Positions 1-8,562 of a stretch of 64,000 nucleotides of DNA are shown piece by piece (the stretch's first letter is position 1; each line of letters opens with the position of its first letter). The DNA is from Arthrobacter sp. D5-1 (lineage in GTDB: Bacteria > Actinomycetota > Actinomycetes > Actinomycetales > Micrococcaceae). Under the pieces are notes generated by a model. It did no database searches, was not told the DNA's origin, and saw only the letters and a program-made list of their open reading frames with translations. A program made the translations under genes and the position numbers. The stretch spans positions 558,001 through 622,000 of the forward strand of contig NZ_CP014571.1 in NCBI RefSeq assembly GCF_017357425.1, written 5' to 3'.

Positions 1-77
1 TCCAGTTCGGACGAGCGAGACACGGAAAGAACGCGTAAAGCGTCGCTTTTCTTTTGCGAAATCCGAATTGAGTTCAG

Positions 78-150
78 GCCCCCATCGTCTAGCGGCCTAG
101 GACACCGCCCTTTCACGGCGGCGGCACGGGTTCGAATCCCGTTGGGGGTA
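78..150 (+). tRNA. tRNA-Glu (anticodon TTC)
   Basis: A 73-nt cloverleaf can be folded by eye. The acceptor stem pairs 78-84 with 143-149 (the first pair is G-U) and the discriminator base is A150. The anticodon loop around 109-115 reads CTTTCAC, giving TTC, which decodes Glu. The T loop has the expected TTCGAAT. No CCA is encoded. It is the first of three tRNA genes in the same orientation. Confidence 0.95.
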
Positions 151-234
151 CGCAAGGAAGTGGTAAACCGGATGAAAAAAGTCTGGTAAGCTAGAAGCCT
201 TGAAAAAAACGCGGTAGAGATACTGCAAACGCAA

Positions 235-308
235 GGCCCTGTAGCGCAGTTGGTTAGCGCGCCGCCCTGTCACGGCGGAGGTCGCGGGTTCAAGTCCCGT
301 CAGGGTCG
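235..308 (+). tRNA. tRNA-Asp (anticodon GTC)
   Basis: A 74-nt cloverleaf. Acceptor 235-241 pairs with 301-307 (one G-U pair) and the discriminator is G308, the usual base for tRNA-Asp. The anticodon loop reads CTGTCAC, giving GTC. The T loop has TTCAAGT. It lies 84 bp downstream of tRNA-Glu and 46 bp upstream of tRNA-Phe, so the three are probably co-transcribed. Confidence 0.95.
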
Positions 309-354
309 CTCTGAGCGCCGGAGAAATTCGGTTCTCAAGGTGACATGTCACCTA

Positions 355-430
355 GGCTCTGTAGCTCAGTTGGTAGAGCGTTCGACTGAAAATCGAAAGG
401 TCACCGGATCGACGCCGGTCGGAGCCACCA
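355..430 (+). tRNA. tRNA-Phe (anticodon GAA)
   Basis: A cloverleaf whose acceptor 355-361 pairs with 420-426 (one T-G pair), with discriminator A427. The anticodon loop CTGAAAA gives GAA. Bases 428-430 are CCA, so the 3' CCA is encoded here, unlike in the two upstream tRNAs. A factor-independent terminator follows at once. Confidence 0.95.
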
Positions 431-435
431 CTGGG

Positions 436-470
436 AAGCATCAGTTCTTTGGAACTGGTGCTTTTCTTCT
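436..470 (+). terminator. Rho-independent terminator of the tRNA cluster
   Basis: A 12-bp stem (436-447 with 452-463, one G-T pair) closes a 4-nt loop and runs into a T-rich tract at 462-473. It lies 6 bp after the tRNA-Phe CCA, where the end of a tRNA transcript is expected. Confidence 0.85.
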
Positions 471-648
471 TTAACCCGATGAGCGAGTGCGTGTACCGGT
501 GCCACCCACTTTGATTCGCCTTGATTCGTCGCAGAAGCCGACGCACCGTAATTCTCAGCGTGTCAAAGGTCATAGCCGCTCAAAGTAAGTCGAGACGGCA
601 CGAAGACTGCCCTCTACCTCCGCCCACGCGCTTCGCACACTCACTTTA

Positions 649-2255
<1,607 letters not shown>

Positions 2256-2309
2256 GACAGGCTCCCCAGCAGCTGTTTTGGCGGTGTGTCGGCCAGTCTA
2301 GGTGGGGCA

Positions 2310-2858
2310 ATGGAGCCCAAGACAGTCACGAATGGGGCGTTGTGGATAACCCTGCTCCGTTCACAGCAGGGCGCTGGGCCTATTCTGACCTCACCGGCCC
2401 TTCTCGCTGCCACCCTCACGCTCAGTGCCTGTTCGATGCCGGCACCTCTTGCGCGGTCGTCACCCAATGCGTCGTCGGCGGCTCCGGCTGCGGAAGTGGG
2501 CACCAGCTCTGCCCCAACCACAGTTGGCGGGGCTGTGGGCGGCAACCCGGAGGACATCGAAAAAGCTAAGCAGGAACCGTCCCGGACGCAGGGCAAAGTG
2601 CGGGAAGAGTTGAAGGCGTCTGTCGAAAAGTTGAGGGCCTTCACGGAGGCAGCCGGCTCGGACCTCAGCAAGTATGGTGACGGGCAGTTCGAAGAGCTGA
2701 TGAAGCCTATCCAGGACTGGATGGAAAGAACTGCCAGTAGTCGCCGCCGCGCGCACTCCCTTCTCTCCGACGCTTCTCCCAAAGCGTCGGAGCTAGACGC
2801 TAGGGTGGTACTCAAGAGAAGGGGAGTGCTCCATGGAAGACCAGAACGTGCAGCTTGA
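2310..2858 (+). CDS. Putative small lipoprotein, possibly decayed
   Basis: An open frame that from about 2390 encodes a hydrophobic segment ending in LTLSAC, a good lipobox, then a Ser/Ala-rich linker and a charged, probably helical region (KVREELKASVEKLRAFTEAAG). The 5' end is uncertain: ATG 2310 and TTG 2340 both precede the signal. The 3' end looks unnatural, because the frame reads through an 11-bp hairpin (2765-2792) and 26 bp into the next gene. A lost stop or frameshift near the end is possible. No family recognised. Confidence 0.4.
   Translation: MEPKTVTNGALWITLLRSQQGAGPILTSPALLAATLTLSACSMPAPLARSSPNASSAAPAAEVGTSSAPTTVGGAVGGNPEDIEKAKQEPSRTQGKVREELKASVEKLRAFTEAAGSDLSKYGDGQFEELMKPIQDWMERTASSRRRAHSLLSDASPKASELDARVVLKRRGVLHGRPERAA
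2765..2792. repeat. Perfect 11-bp inverted repeat (hairpin)
   Basis: CTCCGACGCTT at 2765-2775 is exactly complementary to 2782-2792 across a 6-nt loop. It sits about 40 bp before the start of the Gls24 operon. There is no T tract, so it is not a classical terminator. It may end the upstream transcript, act as an operator or shape the 5' end of the operon mRNA. Confidence 0.7.
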
Positions 2859-3279
2859 TCCTGTGCCCGGGGGCGAGATCCTGGGTACTGGACGCACCAT
2901 CATCTCCGAGGCGGCGGTTGCCAAGGTTGCCGGCATTGCGGCCCGCACGGTACCGGGCGTCTACTCGTTGGGTTCGGGTCCGTCCCGTGCGCTCGGTGCG
3001 ATCCGCGACGCCGTCGGGAGTTCCGACCACGCAGCAGGCGTGCGCGCGGAAGTCGGCGAGACCCAAGTAGCCGTGGACATCAATCTCGTTGCCCTCTACG
3101 GGCACCCCCTGCACACTGTTGCCAACCAGGTCCGGAGTGCCGTTTTCCGCGCTGTTGAAGAACTTGTGGGCCTCCAGGTCATTGAGGTCAACATCGAGAT
3201 CAATGACGTCTACGTGGCTCCGCCGGTCAAACCTGCGGGAAGCAAGCCAGCCGTCATGGAAAGGGAGGTACTCCAGTGA
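2833..3279 (+). CDS. Asp23/Gls24 family envelope stress protein
   Basis: 148 residues. It carries the family core (GRTIISEAAVAKVAGIAARTVPGVYSLG near residues 18-45, then VDINLVALYG and a helical VANQVRSAVFRAVEELVGL stretch, ending INVEINDVYV-like). In Staphylococcus, Asp23 is an abundant alkaline-shock protein held at the membrane by AmaP. Related actinobacterial operons are common but poorly characterised. The start follows a strong GGGGAG ribosome site at about 2820. It is the first of five genes that overlap by 4 bp each, implying tight translational coupling. Confidence 0.88.
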   Translation: MEDQNVQLDPVPGGEILGTGRTIISEAAVAKVAGIAARTVPGVYSLGSGPSRALGAIRDAVGSSDHAAGVRAEVGETQVAVDINLVALYGHPLHTVANQVRSAVFRAVEELVGLQVIEVNIEINDVYVAPPVKPAGSKPAVMEREVLQ

Positions 3280-3467
3280 GCATGACCGTTGTTGGAATCG
3301 CGATCGGCGCCTTCGTAGCATTCATGTCCCTTTCCTTTGGACTGTGGGGATTCCTGATCTCACTGCTCTTCATGGGCATCGGAGCGCTGCTCGGCAGGGC
3401 CGCCGACGGAAAACTGGATCTCCGCAGCGTCCTGGACGCCATTACGGGCCGGCGCTCTTCGTCATGA
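3276..3467 (+). CDS. Small membrane protein of the Gls24 operon (DUF2273-like)
   Basis: 63 residues, nearly all in two predicted membrane helices (about 3-25 and 27-45) followed by a short basic tail ending ITGRRSSS. The GTG start at 3276 overlaps the preceding stop, and its own stop overlaps the next ATG. Small DUF2273-type membrane proteins regularly accompany Asp23/Gls24 and AmaP genes, which supports a structural or anchoring role. The family name rests on size, topology and context. Confidence 0.8.
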   Translation: MSMTVVGIAIGAFVAFMSLSFGLWGFLISLLFMGIGALLGRAADGKLDLRSVLDAITGRRSSS

Positions 3468-3844
3468 GCGTGGCTGAGGCTGTGGACTCCACCAGCAGCC
3501 TGGCCGGCCACAACCGGATCAGTACCCAGGCTTTGACATCCTTGGCGCGCGCCGCCGCCTCCGAGGCTCTCGGCGTTGAGGCCCATGACATCCGCGCTGA
3601 TTGGGCGGACGACGACGGCCTGCTGGCTTTGTCGATCGTGGCACCCATCAGCATCCCGGCTTTGACCGAGGTCCTGCGGGACCCGTCGCGCGTCCAAGGC
3701 TTCGGCGGCTCCATCTGGGACCGTGCAGTTGCTGCCAAGGCCGCTGTTCTTGAAACGGTCACACGACTCAGCGGATCCCAGTTAAGCAGGGTGGACATCA
3801 GGATCAGCGGAGCCCACATCACGGAGGGAGGCCGCGTTCAGTGA
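3464..3844 (+). CDS. Gls24-operon hypothetical protein
   Basis: 126 residues from ATG 3464, which overlaps the previous stop as ATGA. The same frame is open far upstream, but those codons run inside the two preceding genes. The protein is soluble, with an alpha-beta pattern (ALTSLARAAASEAL, LLALSIVAPISIPAL, VLETVTRLSGSQLSRVDIRISGAHI) like a diverged Asp23/Gls24 domain: the closing RVDIRISGAHI mimics the family's terminal strand. It is probably a second, divergent copy. Confidence 0.78.
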   Translation: MSVAEAVDSTSSLAGHNRISTQALTSLARAAASEALGVEAHDIRADWADDDGLLALSIVAPISIPALTEVLRDPSRVQGFGGSIWDRAVAAKAAVLETVTRLSGSQLSRVDIRISGAHITEGGRVQ

Positions 3845-4506
3845 CACAGGACCAGGAAACCCAGGACCGTAAAACCCGGGATCAGCAAGCTCAGTTGGAG
3901 GGATTTGCAGGAGCTGGACCGGTGGCCGGCGAAGACCCCGAAATGAGCCGAATCCTGCGCCGTGAAACCCACTCTTCCCGGGCCGCTGCTGCCGCCATTG
4001 CCGCCGTCCTGGTCATCGTTCTCTGCCTCTATGCCCTGCTCGAGGCAGGCGTGCGGGCAATCGGTCAACCACCGTGGCTGATCGATCCCACCACTGCGGC
4101 TGGGCGCATCATCGCTCTCCCTGAAGGTATTTCCCCACTGTTGCTTGGTGCCAGTGGCGCCGTAGTTGCCATGGTGGGATTGTTCTTCTTCCTGCTCGCA
4201 GTGTTGCCCGGCAGGCGTGCCCGTCATCTGCTCAGGGACGCGCGTACCGCCGTCGTGGTTGATGACGAAGTACTCGCCTCAGCGCTGGCACGTCGGGCAC
4301 GAACTGCTGCGAACGTTACCCAGGAACAGGTCATGGTGATCGTTTCCCGGCAGCTGGTGGTGGTCAATGTGAGGCCTACGTCTGGCAGCCGGGTGAGCGA
4401 GGAGGCGGTGCTGGCAGCTGTGCAAGCGGAACTTGAAGAGATGTCTCCCGTACCGATGCCTTCTGTGCGGGTCAACCTGGCGTCGTCGGGGGTGATTGGC
4501 GCGTGA
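3841..4506 (+). CDS. DUF6286-like membrane protein of the Gls24 operon
   Basis: 221 residues from GTG 3841, overlapping the previous stop. The first about 50 residues are Gln/Glu/Arg-rich and cytoplasmic. Two membrane helices follow (about 46-66 and 100-120), then a basic stretch (GRRARHLL) and a C-terminal cytoplasmic domain with an Asp23-like pattern (VVDDEVLASALARRARTAA, then MVIVSRQLVVVNVRPTSG). This layout fits the DUF6286 proteins of actinobacterial alkaline-shock operons. It would give the soluble Gls24 proteins a membrane partner. Confidence 0.78.
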   Translation: MTQDQETQDRKTRDQQAQLEGFAGAGPVAGEDPEMSRILRRETHSSRAAAAAIAAVLVIVLCLYALLEAGVRAIGQPPWLIDPTTAAGRIIALPEGISPLLLGASGAVVAMVGLFFFLLAVLPGRRARHLLRDARTAVVVDDEVLASALARRARTAANVTQEQVMVIVSRQLVVVNVRPTSGSRVSEEAVLAAVQAELEEMSPVPMPSVRVNLASSGVIGA

Positions 4507-5114
4507 ACGGAACACCGCGGGCTCTTAACCGTGTGCTGTTGTTCATCATCGGAGCGAAACTCCTGGCCGTAGGAGTGCTTCTCCTGCTGCTGGCCACCGT
4601 GCCCGCGGTCGCGGCTTGGTGGCATGGCTGGTCCGCCGCTGCCTGGGCAGGGATGGAAAATGCCTTCCGCCAAACGCGCTTCCCCGGTCGTGAGGAAAGC
4701 TGGTTGTGGATTGTGGCCGGGGCCGTCCTGGTGGCCATCATCATCGCCATGATCGCCTGGCTCTCGCAGCAAGGTAAGGGCCGGGCCAACCTCCTGGTCG
4801 CCAGCGATGACGACAGCCACATCAACGGAGAAGTACGGATCGGTGGCGGCGTCGCCGAGCAAGCGCTGCGGGCGGCACTCGCTGGGAGGACCGACCTCGC
4901 GGCCGCCTCGGTGGCAACCTATGAGGTACGGGGAAGGCCAGGCCTGCGCATCCGCATTCAACCCAGGCAAGGAGTTGCGCCGCACCTACTGGCCGCTGAG
5001 ATATCACAGCTGGTTGAAGCATTGGACCTGGTCATCGGCCAAAAAACCCCAGTGCTGGTACATATGGTTTCCGGTGCCCGGTCCAGGTTTACCAAGGCGG
5101 AGCGGGTCCGCTGA
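4503..5114 (+). CDS. AmaP-like alkaline-shock membrane anchor protein
   Basis: 203 residues from GTG 4503 (GTGA overlap). Two membrane helices (about 10-35 and 70-90) flank an extracytoplasmic loop containing WWHGWSAAAWAG. The cytoplasmic C-terminal half contains HINGEVRIGGGVAEQALRAAL and LRIRIQPRQGVAP, typical of actinobacterial AmaP-like anchors. By analogy with Staphylococcus AmaP it would recruit Asp23/Gls24 proteins to the membrane. It is the last overlapping gene of the operon; the next gene starts about 100 bp later. Confidence 0.8.
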   Translation: MNGTPRALNRVLLFIIGAKLLAVGVLLLLLATVPAVAAWWHGWSAAAWAGMENAFRQTRFPGREESWLWIVAGAVLVAIIIAMIAWLSQQGKGRANLLVASDDDSHINGEVRIGGGVAEQALRAALAGRTDLAAASVATYEVRGRPGLRIRIQPRQGVAPHLLAAEISQLVEALDLVIGQKTPVLVHMVSGARSRFTKAERVR

Positions 5115-5213
5115 TATTGCAGAATGCAACCCCAAGCCCATAAGTTGAATCCAAGGGGGAAAACCTCCATTGGCACGCTACGTCACATATCCGACCGTAA
5201 AGAGGAGAACACC

Positions 5214-5549
5214 ATGAGTGAAGAGACCACGGGAGCCGAAGCGGTGAACGGCGCAGCAGGAAACGCCAAGGATACGGCAGGTCAAGTGCTTGGGAATGCC
5301 AAGGAATTCGCGGGTGAAGCTGTAGAGAACGTCAAGGAATTCGCCGGTGATGCTGCTGGTAATGTTAAGGAATTCGCAGGTGACGCTGCTGAAAATGTCA
5401 AAGAATTCTTCTCCGGCGATGTGGGAGAAAACGCCAAGGAATTAGCGGGGGACGTCGCGGAGAAATCCAAGGAAATTGCCGGAGATGTCGCCGAAAACGT
5501 CAAAGAACTGGGTTCGAAAATTGCCGGTTTGCTGAAGGGCGACAAGTAG
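5214..5549 (+). CDS. LEA-like 11-mer repeat stress protein
   Basis: 111 residues from ATG 5214, chosen for the AGAGGAG ribosome site just upstream; an in-frame ATG at 5124 would add a poor 30-residue extension. From about residue 16 nearly the whole protein is eight copies of an 11-residue unit, (N/K)(A/V)KE(F/L)AG(D/E)xxx, one copy with an extra residue. This periodicity is that of group 3 LEA proteins and YtxH/CsbD-like hydrophilic stress proteins, which form amphipathic helices on drying or at membranes. There is no signal peptide or membrane segment. Its place behind the Gls24 operon suggests membrane or desiccation protection; this is inference. Confidence 0.75.
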   Translation: MSEETTGAEAVNGAAGNAKDTAGQVLGNAKEFAGEAVENVKEFAGDAAGNVKEFAGDAAENVKEFFSGDVGENAKELAGDVAEKSKEIAGDVAENVKELGSKIAGLLKGDK

Positions 5550-5706
5550 CAATTCCACAAACGGGATGGCAGTTCGCAGCCGCCGCGGAATTCCGCGCGG
5601 AAGTGGACTGCCATCACGCTGTTCGGGTCCAACGGCCGGTTCGAACCTGGCAACCCGGCACGAACCTAGTAACCTGAGGTCCTTACGCTATGGACGGGAG
5701 AGCGCA

Positions 5707-6393
5707 GTGGCTGGAACAACGGTGCTCGACACCACGGTGGCCGGGCTCATGGCCGAGTTGGCGGCGCTGGAAGAGCCCCGTGCGCGGGAAATCAACGAAA
5801 AACACGGCGACGACCACGGGGTGAACCTCAGCAAGTTGCGCGCCGTCGCGAAGCGACTGAAAACGCAGCAGGAGCTATCGCGTGAATTGTGGGCCACGGG
5901 TGACACCGCGGCCAGGCTTTTGTCCCTGCTGATCTGCCGTCCCAAGGCCTTTGAGCGGGACGAGTTGGATAGCATGCTCCGGGAAGCACGGACCCCCAAG
6001 GTGCACGACTGGCTGGTGAATTACGTTGTCAAAAAGAGTCCGCACTCCGAAGCGCTGAGGGTGGCCTGGTTTGCCGACGCCGATCCTGTGGTGGCCAGCG
6101 CTGGGTGGGCACTGACATCGGAACGTGTTGTTAAGAAGCCAGACGGACTGGACACTGTGGTCCTGCTGGACATTATCGAGGCCACCATGAAGGACTCGCC
6201 GGACCGGCTCCAGTGGGCCATGAACCAATGCCTTGCCATGATCGGGATTGAATTTCCGGAACACCGGGCCAGGGCCCTGGACATCGGTGAGCGTTTGGAG
6301 GTCCTGAAGGACTATCCCACGCCGCCCAACTGCACCTCACCGTTTGCGCCCAGCTGGATCAACGAGATGGTACGGCGCCAGGCTGGTAAATGA
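5707..6393 (+). CDS. DNA alkylation repair protein (AlkD-like HEAT-repeat glycosylase)
   Basis: 228 residues from GTG 5707, preceded by GGGAG. An open extension to 5566 lacks a good start context. The helical repeat architecture and segments such as VHDWLVNYVVKKSPHSEALRV, SAGWALTS and RLQWAMNQCLAMIGIEFPEHRARALDIGERL match the AlkD-type family (PF08713). AlkD excises N3- and N7-alkyl purines. Proteins of this subgroup are often annotated only as DNA alkylation repair protein, and I cannot map the catalytic Asp with certainty. The last codons (GGTAAATGA) are echoed in the tandem repeat downstream. Confidence 0.85.
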   Translation: MAGTTVLDTTVAGLMAELAALEEPRAREINEKHGDDHGVNLSKLRAVAKRLKTQQELSRELWATGDTAARLLSLLICRPKAFERDELDSMLREARTPKVHDWLVNYVVKKSPHSEALRVAWFADADPVVASAGWALTSERVVKKPDGLDTVVLLDIIEATMKDSPDRLQWAMNQCLAMIGIEFPEHRARALDIGERLEVLKDYPTPPNCTSPFAPSWINEMVRRQAGK

Positions 6394-6460
6394 GCCAGAC
6401 CGGTAAATGAGGCGGCCCGAATTCAGCCAGACCGGTAAATGAGGCGGCCCGAATTCAGCC
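6394..6460. repeat. Tandem duplication of a 32-bp unit
   Basis: Two identical 32-bp copies lie at 6394-6425 and 6426-6457, followed by 3 bp of a third. Each contains GGTAAATGA, the same string that ends the alkD-like gene at 6385-6393, so an older degenerate copy of the unit start is visible there too. The second copy supplies the stop codon region of the minus-strand XRE gene. This looks like slippage duplication between converging genes. Confidence 0.9.
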
Positions 6461-6856
6461 TCTGTTACGGTGCATCATCCGGTACGTGAGCTCAGCGAGG
6501 AGTTCTTCGTCGGAAAGGTGAGACGCCCGGGCAATGGGAGCTGCAGGGACGGCGACGCGCGGAGGTCCCTGCCGTGGTTCGTCTCCCGAGCGCATGTCGT
6601 CGGGAGTGATCATTTCCGGAGCAAACGTCGATTTTCCCTTGAGGACCTCTGAGACGGACCCTGCACGCCATCCCAGCGCATGCTCAAGCTTGCGCTGGTT
6701 GATTTCCTGGGTGCGCCGCGTTCCTGATTCCAGGGTCCGGACGGTCTTGATGGCGGTACCTGCCTGCTTGGCCAACTGAACCTGGCTTAATCCCTGGGCC
6801 AAGCGTTCTTCTTTGATCAATCGGCCGATGGTCTGCAGTGCTTCAAGTTCATCCAC
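6455..6856 (-). CDS. XRE-family transcriptional regulator
   Basis: About 133 residues with start GTG 6856. The frame stays open to 7093 but those codons have no suitable start and run into the insertion sequence. Residues about 9-66 form a Cro/CI helix-turn-helix (IGRLIKEERLAQGLSQVQLAKQAG, IKTVRTLESGTRRTQ, KLEHALGWRAGSVSEVLKG). The C-terminal tail is Pro/Ala-rich and ends in a helical HLSDEELLAELTYRMM segment. Target unknown. Its upstream region was split by the insertion sequence 141 bp before the start, so its original promoter distance has changed only if control elements lay beyond 6998. Confidence 0.75.
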   Translation of the reverse strand: MDELEALQTIGRLIKEERLAQGLSQVQLAKQAGTAIKTVRTLESGTRRTQEINQRKLEHALGWRAGSVSEVLKGKSTFAPEMITPDDMRSGDEPRQGPPRVAVPAAPIARASHLSDEELLAELTYRMMHRNRG

Positions 6857-6997
6857 ACTTCCTATTTTTCCATAGGCAACATTGGGTAACCAAATCGAAA
6901 CCGGCTCTGCCCGGCAGGGGTGACCACTCAAATGCCCCTTAACAGAGCCTCGCGGCAGCCTTCCCTTCGAGATCGGCAGGTTACTTGGTATCGATGC

Positions 6998-7005
6998 GGT
7001 TACGT
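6998..7005. repeat. Left target-site duplication of the insertion sequence
   Basis: GGTTACGT at 6998-7005 is repeated exactly at 8453-8460, directly outside the two inverted repeats. Eight bp is the usual duplication for ISL3-family elements. Confidence 0.92.
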
Positions 7006-8452
7006 GGCTCTTCGCGGTTGATGGTGAAACAGGTTCCGTGTCTTGAAATCTGAAGGGCTCGTAGCCCTGCTGTGATGGATGTTCTCTACGCATTCATCAA
7101 GAGTCAGGAGCTACGAGCCTTGAACGAGCCTACTTCGCCGCGCCCCGATGCTGCCACCGCCATTTTCAACCTGCCCGACTACCGGGTCACCGGCACCGAG
7201 GTCCTCGCCTTCGGGCAGCGACGGATCCGCGTCGTGGCCACCGCCGAGGCCGGCTGCCCGTCCTGCGGCGTGATCAGCACCCGCGTGCATTCACGCCGGT
7301 CACAACGCCTGCGTGACATCCCTGTCGCCGGCCCGGTCGAAGTGGTCTGGGCCAAGCGGAGGTTCTTCTGCGATGAGTACCTGTGCCCCCGCCGGACATT
7401 CACCGAGGAGACAGCCGAGGTACCGCGCCGGGCACGGTCCACCCGCCGGCTCCGTGAGGCCCTGGTGGCCGCCGTGATCGGTTCCGGGAGGGCCGCCGCC
7501 GAGGCTGCCTCTTCATTCGGTGTCTCGTGGTGGCTTGTCCAGCGGGCACTGGATTCCGCGGCGCTGACGCTGCCCGATGTCGATGCCCTGGCACCGCGGA
7601 TGCTCGGCATCGATGAACACCGCTACCGGTCCGTGCGGTTCTTCCGCGACCCTGCCACGAAGGCCTGGAAACGCTACGAACCCTGGATGACCACCATCGT
7701 CGATCTCGACACCGGACAAGTCCTCGGGATCGTTGACGGCCGCGACAGCGAGGGGGTAGGAGACTGGCTGTTCGCCCGCCCGCTTCAGTGGCGGCTGGGC
7801 GTGCAGGTCGTTGCCATCGACCCCTCGGCGGCGTTCCGCAAGGCCCTGCGGATGTGGCTTCCACGCACCGCTGTCTCAGTCGACGCGTTCCACCTGGTCA
7901 AGCTCGGCAACGACATGCTCACCGAAGTCCGGCAACGACTCACCCAGCAGACCCATGGTCGGCGGGGGCGCTCCATCGATCCGGTCTGGGCCAACCGGCG
8001 ACTGCTCCTGCGCGCCGGGGACACGCTCTCGGATCGGGCCCGGGACAGGCTCAGCAACGTGTTCGCGACCGACGATGTCACCGGGAAGCTGCAGGCCGCG
8101 TGGCTGGTCAAGGAACAGCTCCGGGCCCTGCTGACTACCGGCTCTCTTGCCGACGCTGCCGCCGCGAAGGACCGGCTGCAGGTCCTGGTCGAGCGAGCCG
8201 CGCAGCCGGAGACGAACCGGCTGTGGCGCACAATCTGCCGGTGGTGGAAAGAGATCGAAGTCCTCATTGTCACCGGTGCGACAACCGCGAAAGTGGAAGC
8301 CAACAACACCGCGATAAAACACATAAAGAGGACGGGTCGGGGATTCACCAACGCACGCAACTACAAAACCCGTATCCTGTTGCGCAGTGCCGCCAGAACA
8401 GCGGCATGAACATCCCTCACGGCAGAACGTTCACCACGAACCGTGAAGAGCC
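7006..8452 (+). mobile_element. Complete ISL3-family insertion sequence, 1447 bp
   Basis: The ends are imperfect inverted repeats of 23 bp, 7006-7028 and 8430-8452, matching at 20 of 23 positions and beginning GGCTCTTC. They enclose a single full-length transposase gene with no stops or frameshifts, and the flanking 8-bp direct repeats are exact. Intact ends, intact gene and identical duplications point to a recent insertion. It lies between an XRE regulator and the promoter of the alpha-glucoside-type transporter operon; the right end is only 12 bp from a predicted operator. Confidence 0.95.
7120..8409 (+). CDS. ISL3-family transposase
   Basis: About 430 residues from TTG 7120 (AGGAG ribosome site at 7107-7111); an ATG at 7075 in the same frame is the alternative. 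Domains in order: an N-terminal zinc-binding region (CPSCG, about 35 residues on CDEYLCPRR), a helix-turn-helix (SFGVSWWLVQRAL), then a DDE-type catalytic domain with LGIDEHRYR (first Asp), VVAIDPSAAFRKAL (second Asp) and KVEANNTAIKHIKRTGRGFTN (Glu). This order and the C-terminal motif are typical of ISL3 transposases. All three acidic positions are present, so it is probably active. Confidence 0.95.
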   Translation: MNEPTSPRPDAATAIFNLPDYRVTGTEVLAFGQRRIRVVATAEAGCPSCGVISTRVHSRRSQRLRDIPVAGPVEVVWAKRRFFCDEYLCPRRTFTEETAEVPRRARSTRRLREALVAAVIGSGRAAAEAASSFGVSWWLVQRALDSAALTLPDVDALAPRMLGIDEHRYRSVRFFRDPATKAWKRYEPWMTTIVDLDTGQVLGIVDGRDSEGVGDWLFARPLQWRLGVQVVAIDPSAAFRKALRMWLPRTAVSVDAFHLVKLGNDMLTEVRQRLTQQTHGRRGRSIDPVWANRRLLLRAGDTLSDRARDRLSNVFATDDVTGKLQAAWLVKEQLRALLTTGSLADAAAAKDRLQVLVERAAQPETNRLWRTICRWWKEIEVLIVTGATTAKVEANNTAIKHIKRTGRGFTNARNYKTRILLRSAARTAA

Positions 8453-8460
8453 GGTTACGT
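8453..8460. repeat. Right target-site duplication of the insertion sequence
   Basis: An exact copy of the 8 bp at 6998-7005. Joining 7005 to 8461 restores the pre-insertion intergenic sequence. Confidence 0.92.
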
Positions 8461-8464
8461 TCGG

Positions 8465-8503
8465 TGTAAGCGCTTGCATTTTGGCGCCCGTTCTAGCTAG
8501 TGT
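8465..8503 (+). promoter_or_regulatory. Promoter with LacI-type operator for the ABC transporter operon
   Basis: TGTAAGCGCTTGCA at 8465-8478 has a perfect 8-bp AAGCGCTT core, the classic LacI/GalR-family operator core. It overlaps a possible -35 TTGCAT (8474-8479), followed 18 bp later by a possible -10 TAGTGT (8498-8503). The LacI-family gene at 12045 is the obvious candidate ligand-responsive repressor. Promoter hexamers are by eye; the operator is the firmer call. Confidence 0.7.
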
Positions 8504-8562
8504 GAGCGTCACCACATCAATTGCGCCGCCGAATCACTTGTACTCAGCGAGGAGTCTTTAGC

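Noticed and set aside
436..463. Hairpin after tRNA-Phe as an integration or attachment site
   Set aside because: There is no duplicated tRNA 3' end or integrase nearby; stem plus T tract is an ordinary terminator.
3089..3463. A 5' extension of the third Gls24-operon gene
   Set aside because: The extra codons run inside two conserved genes. ATG 3464 overlaps the previous stop like all other junctions of the operon.
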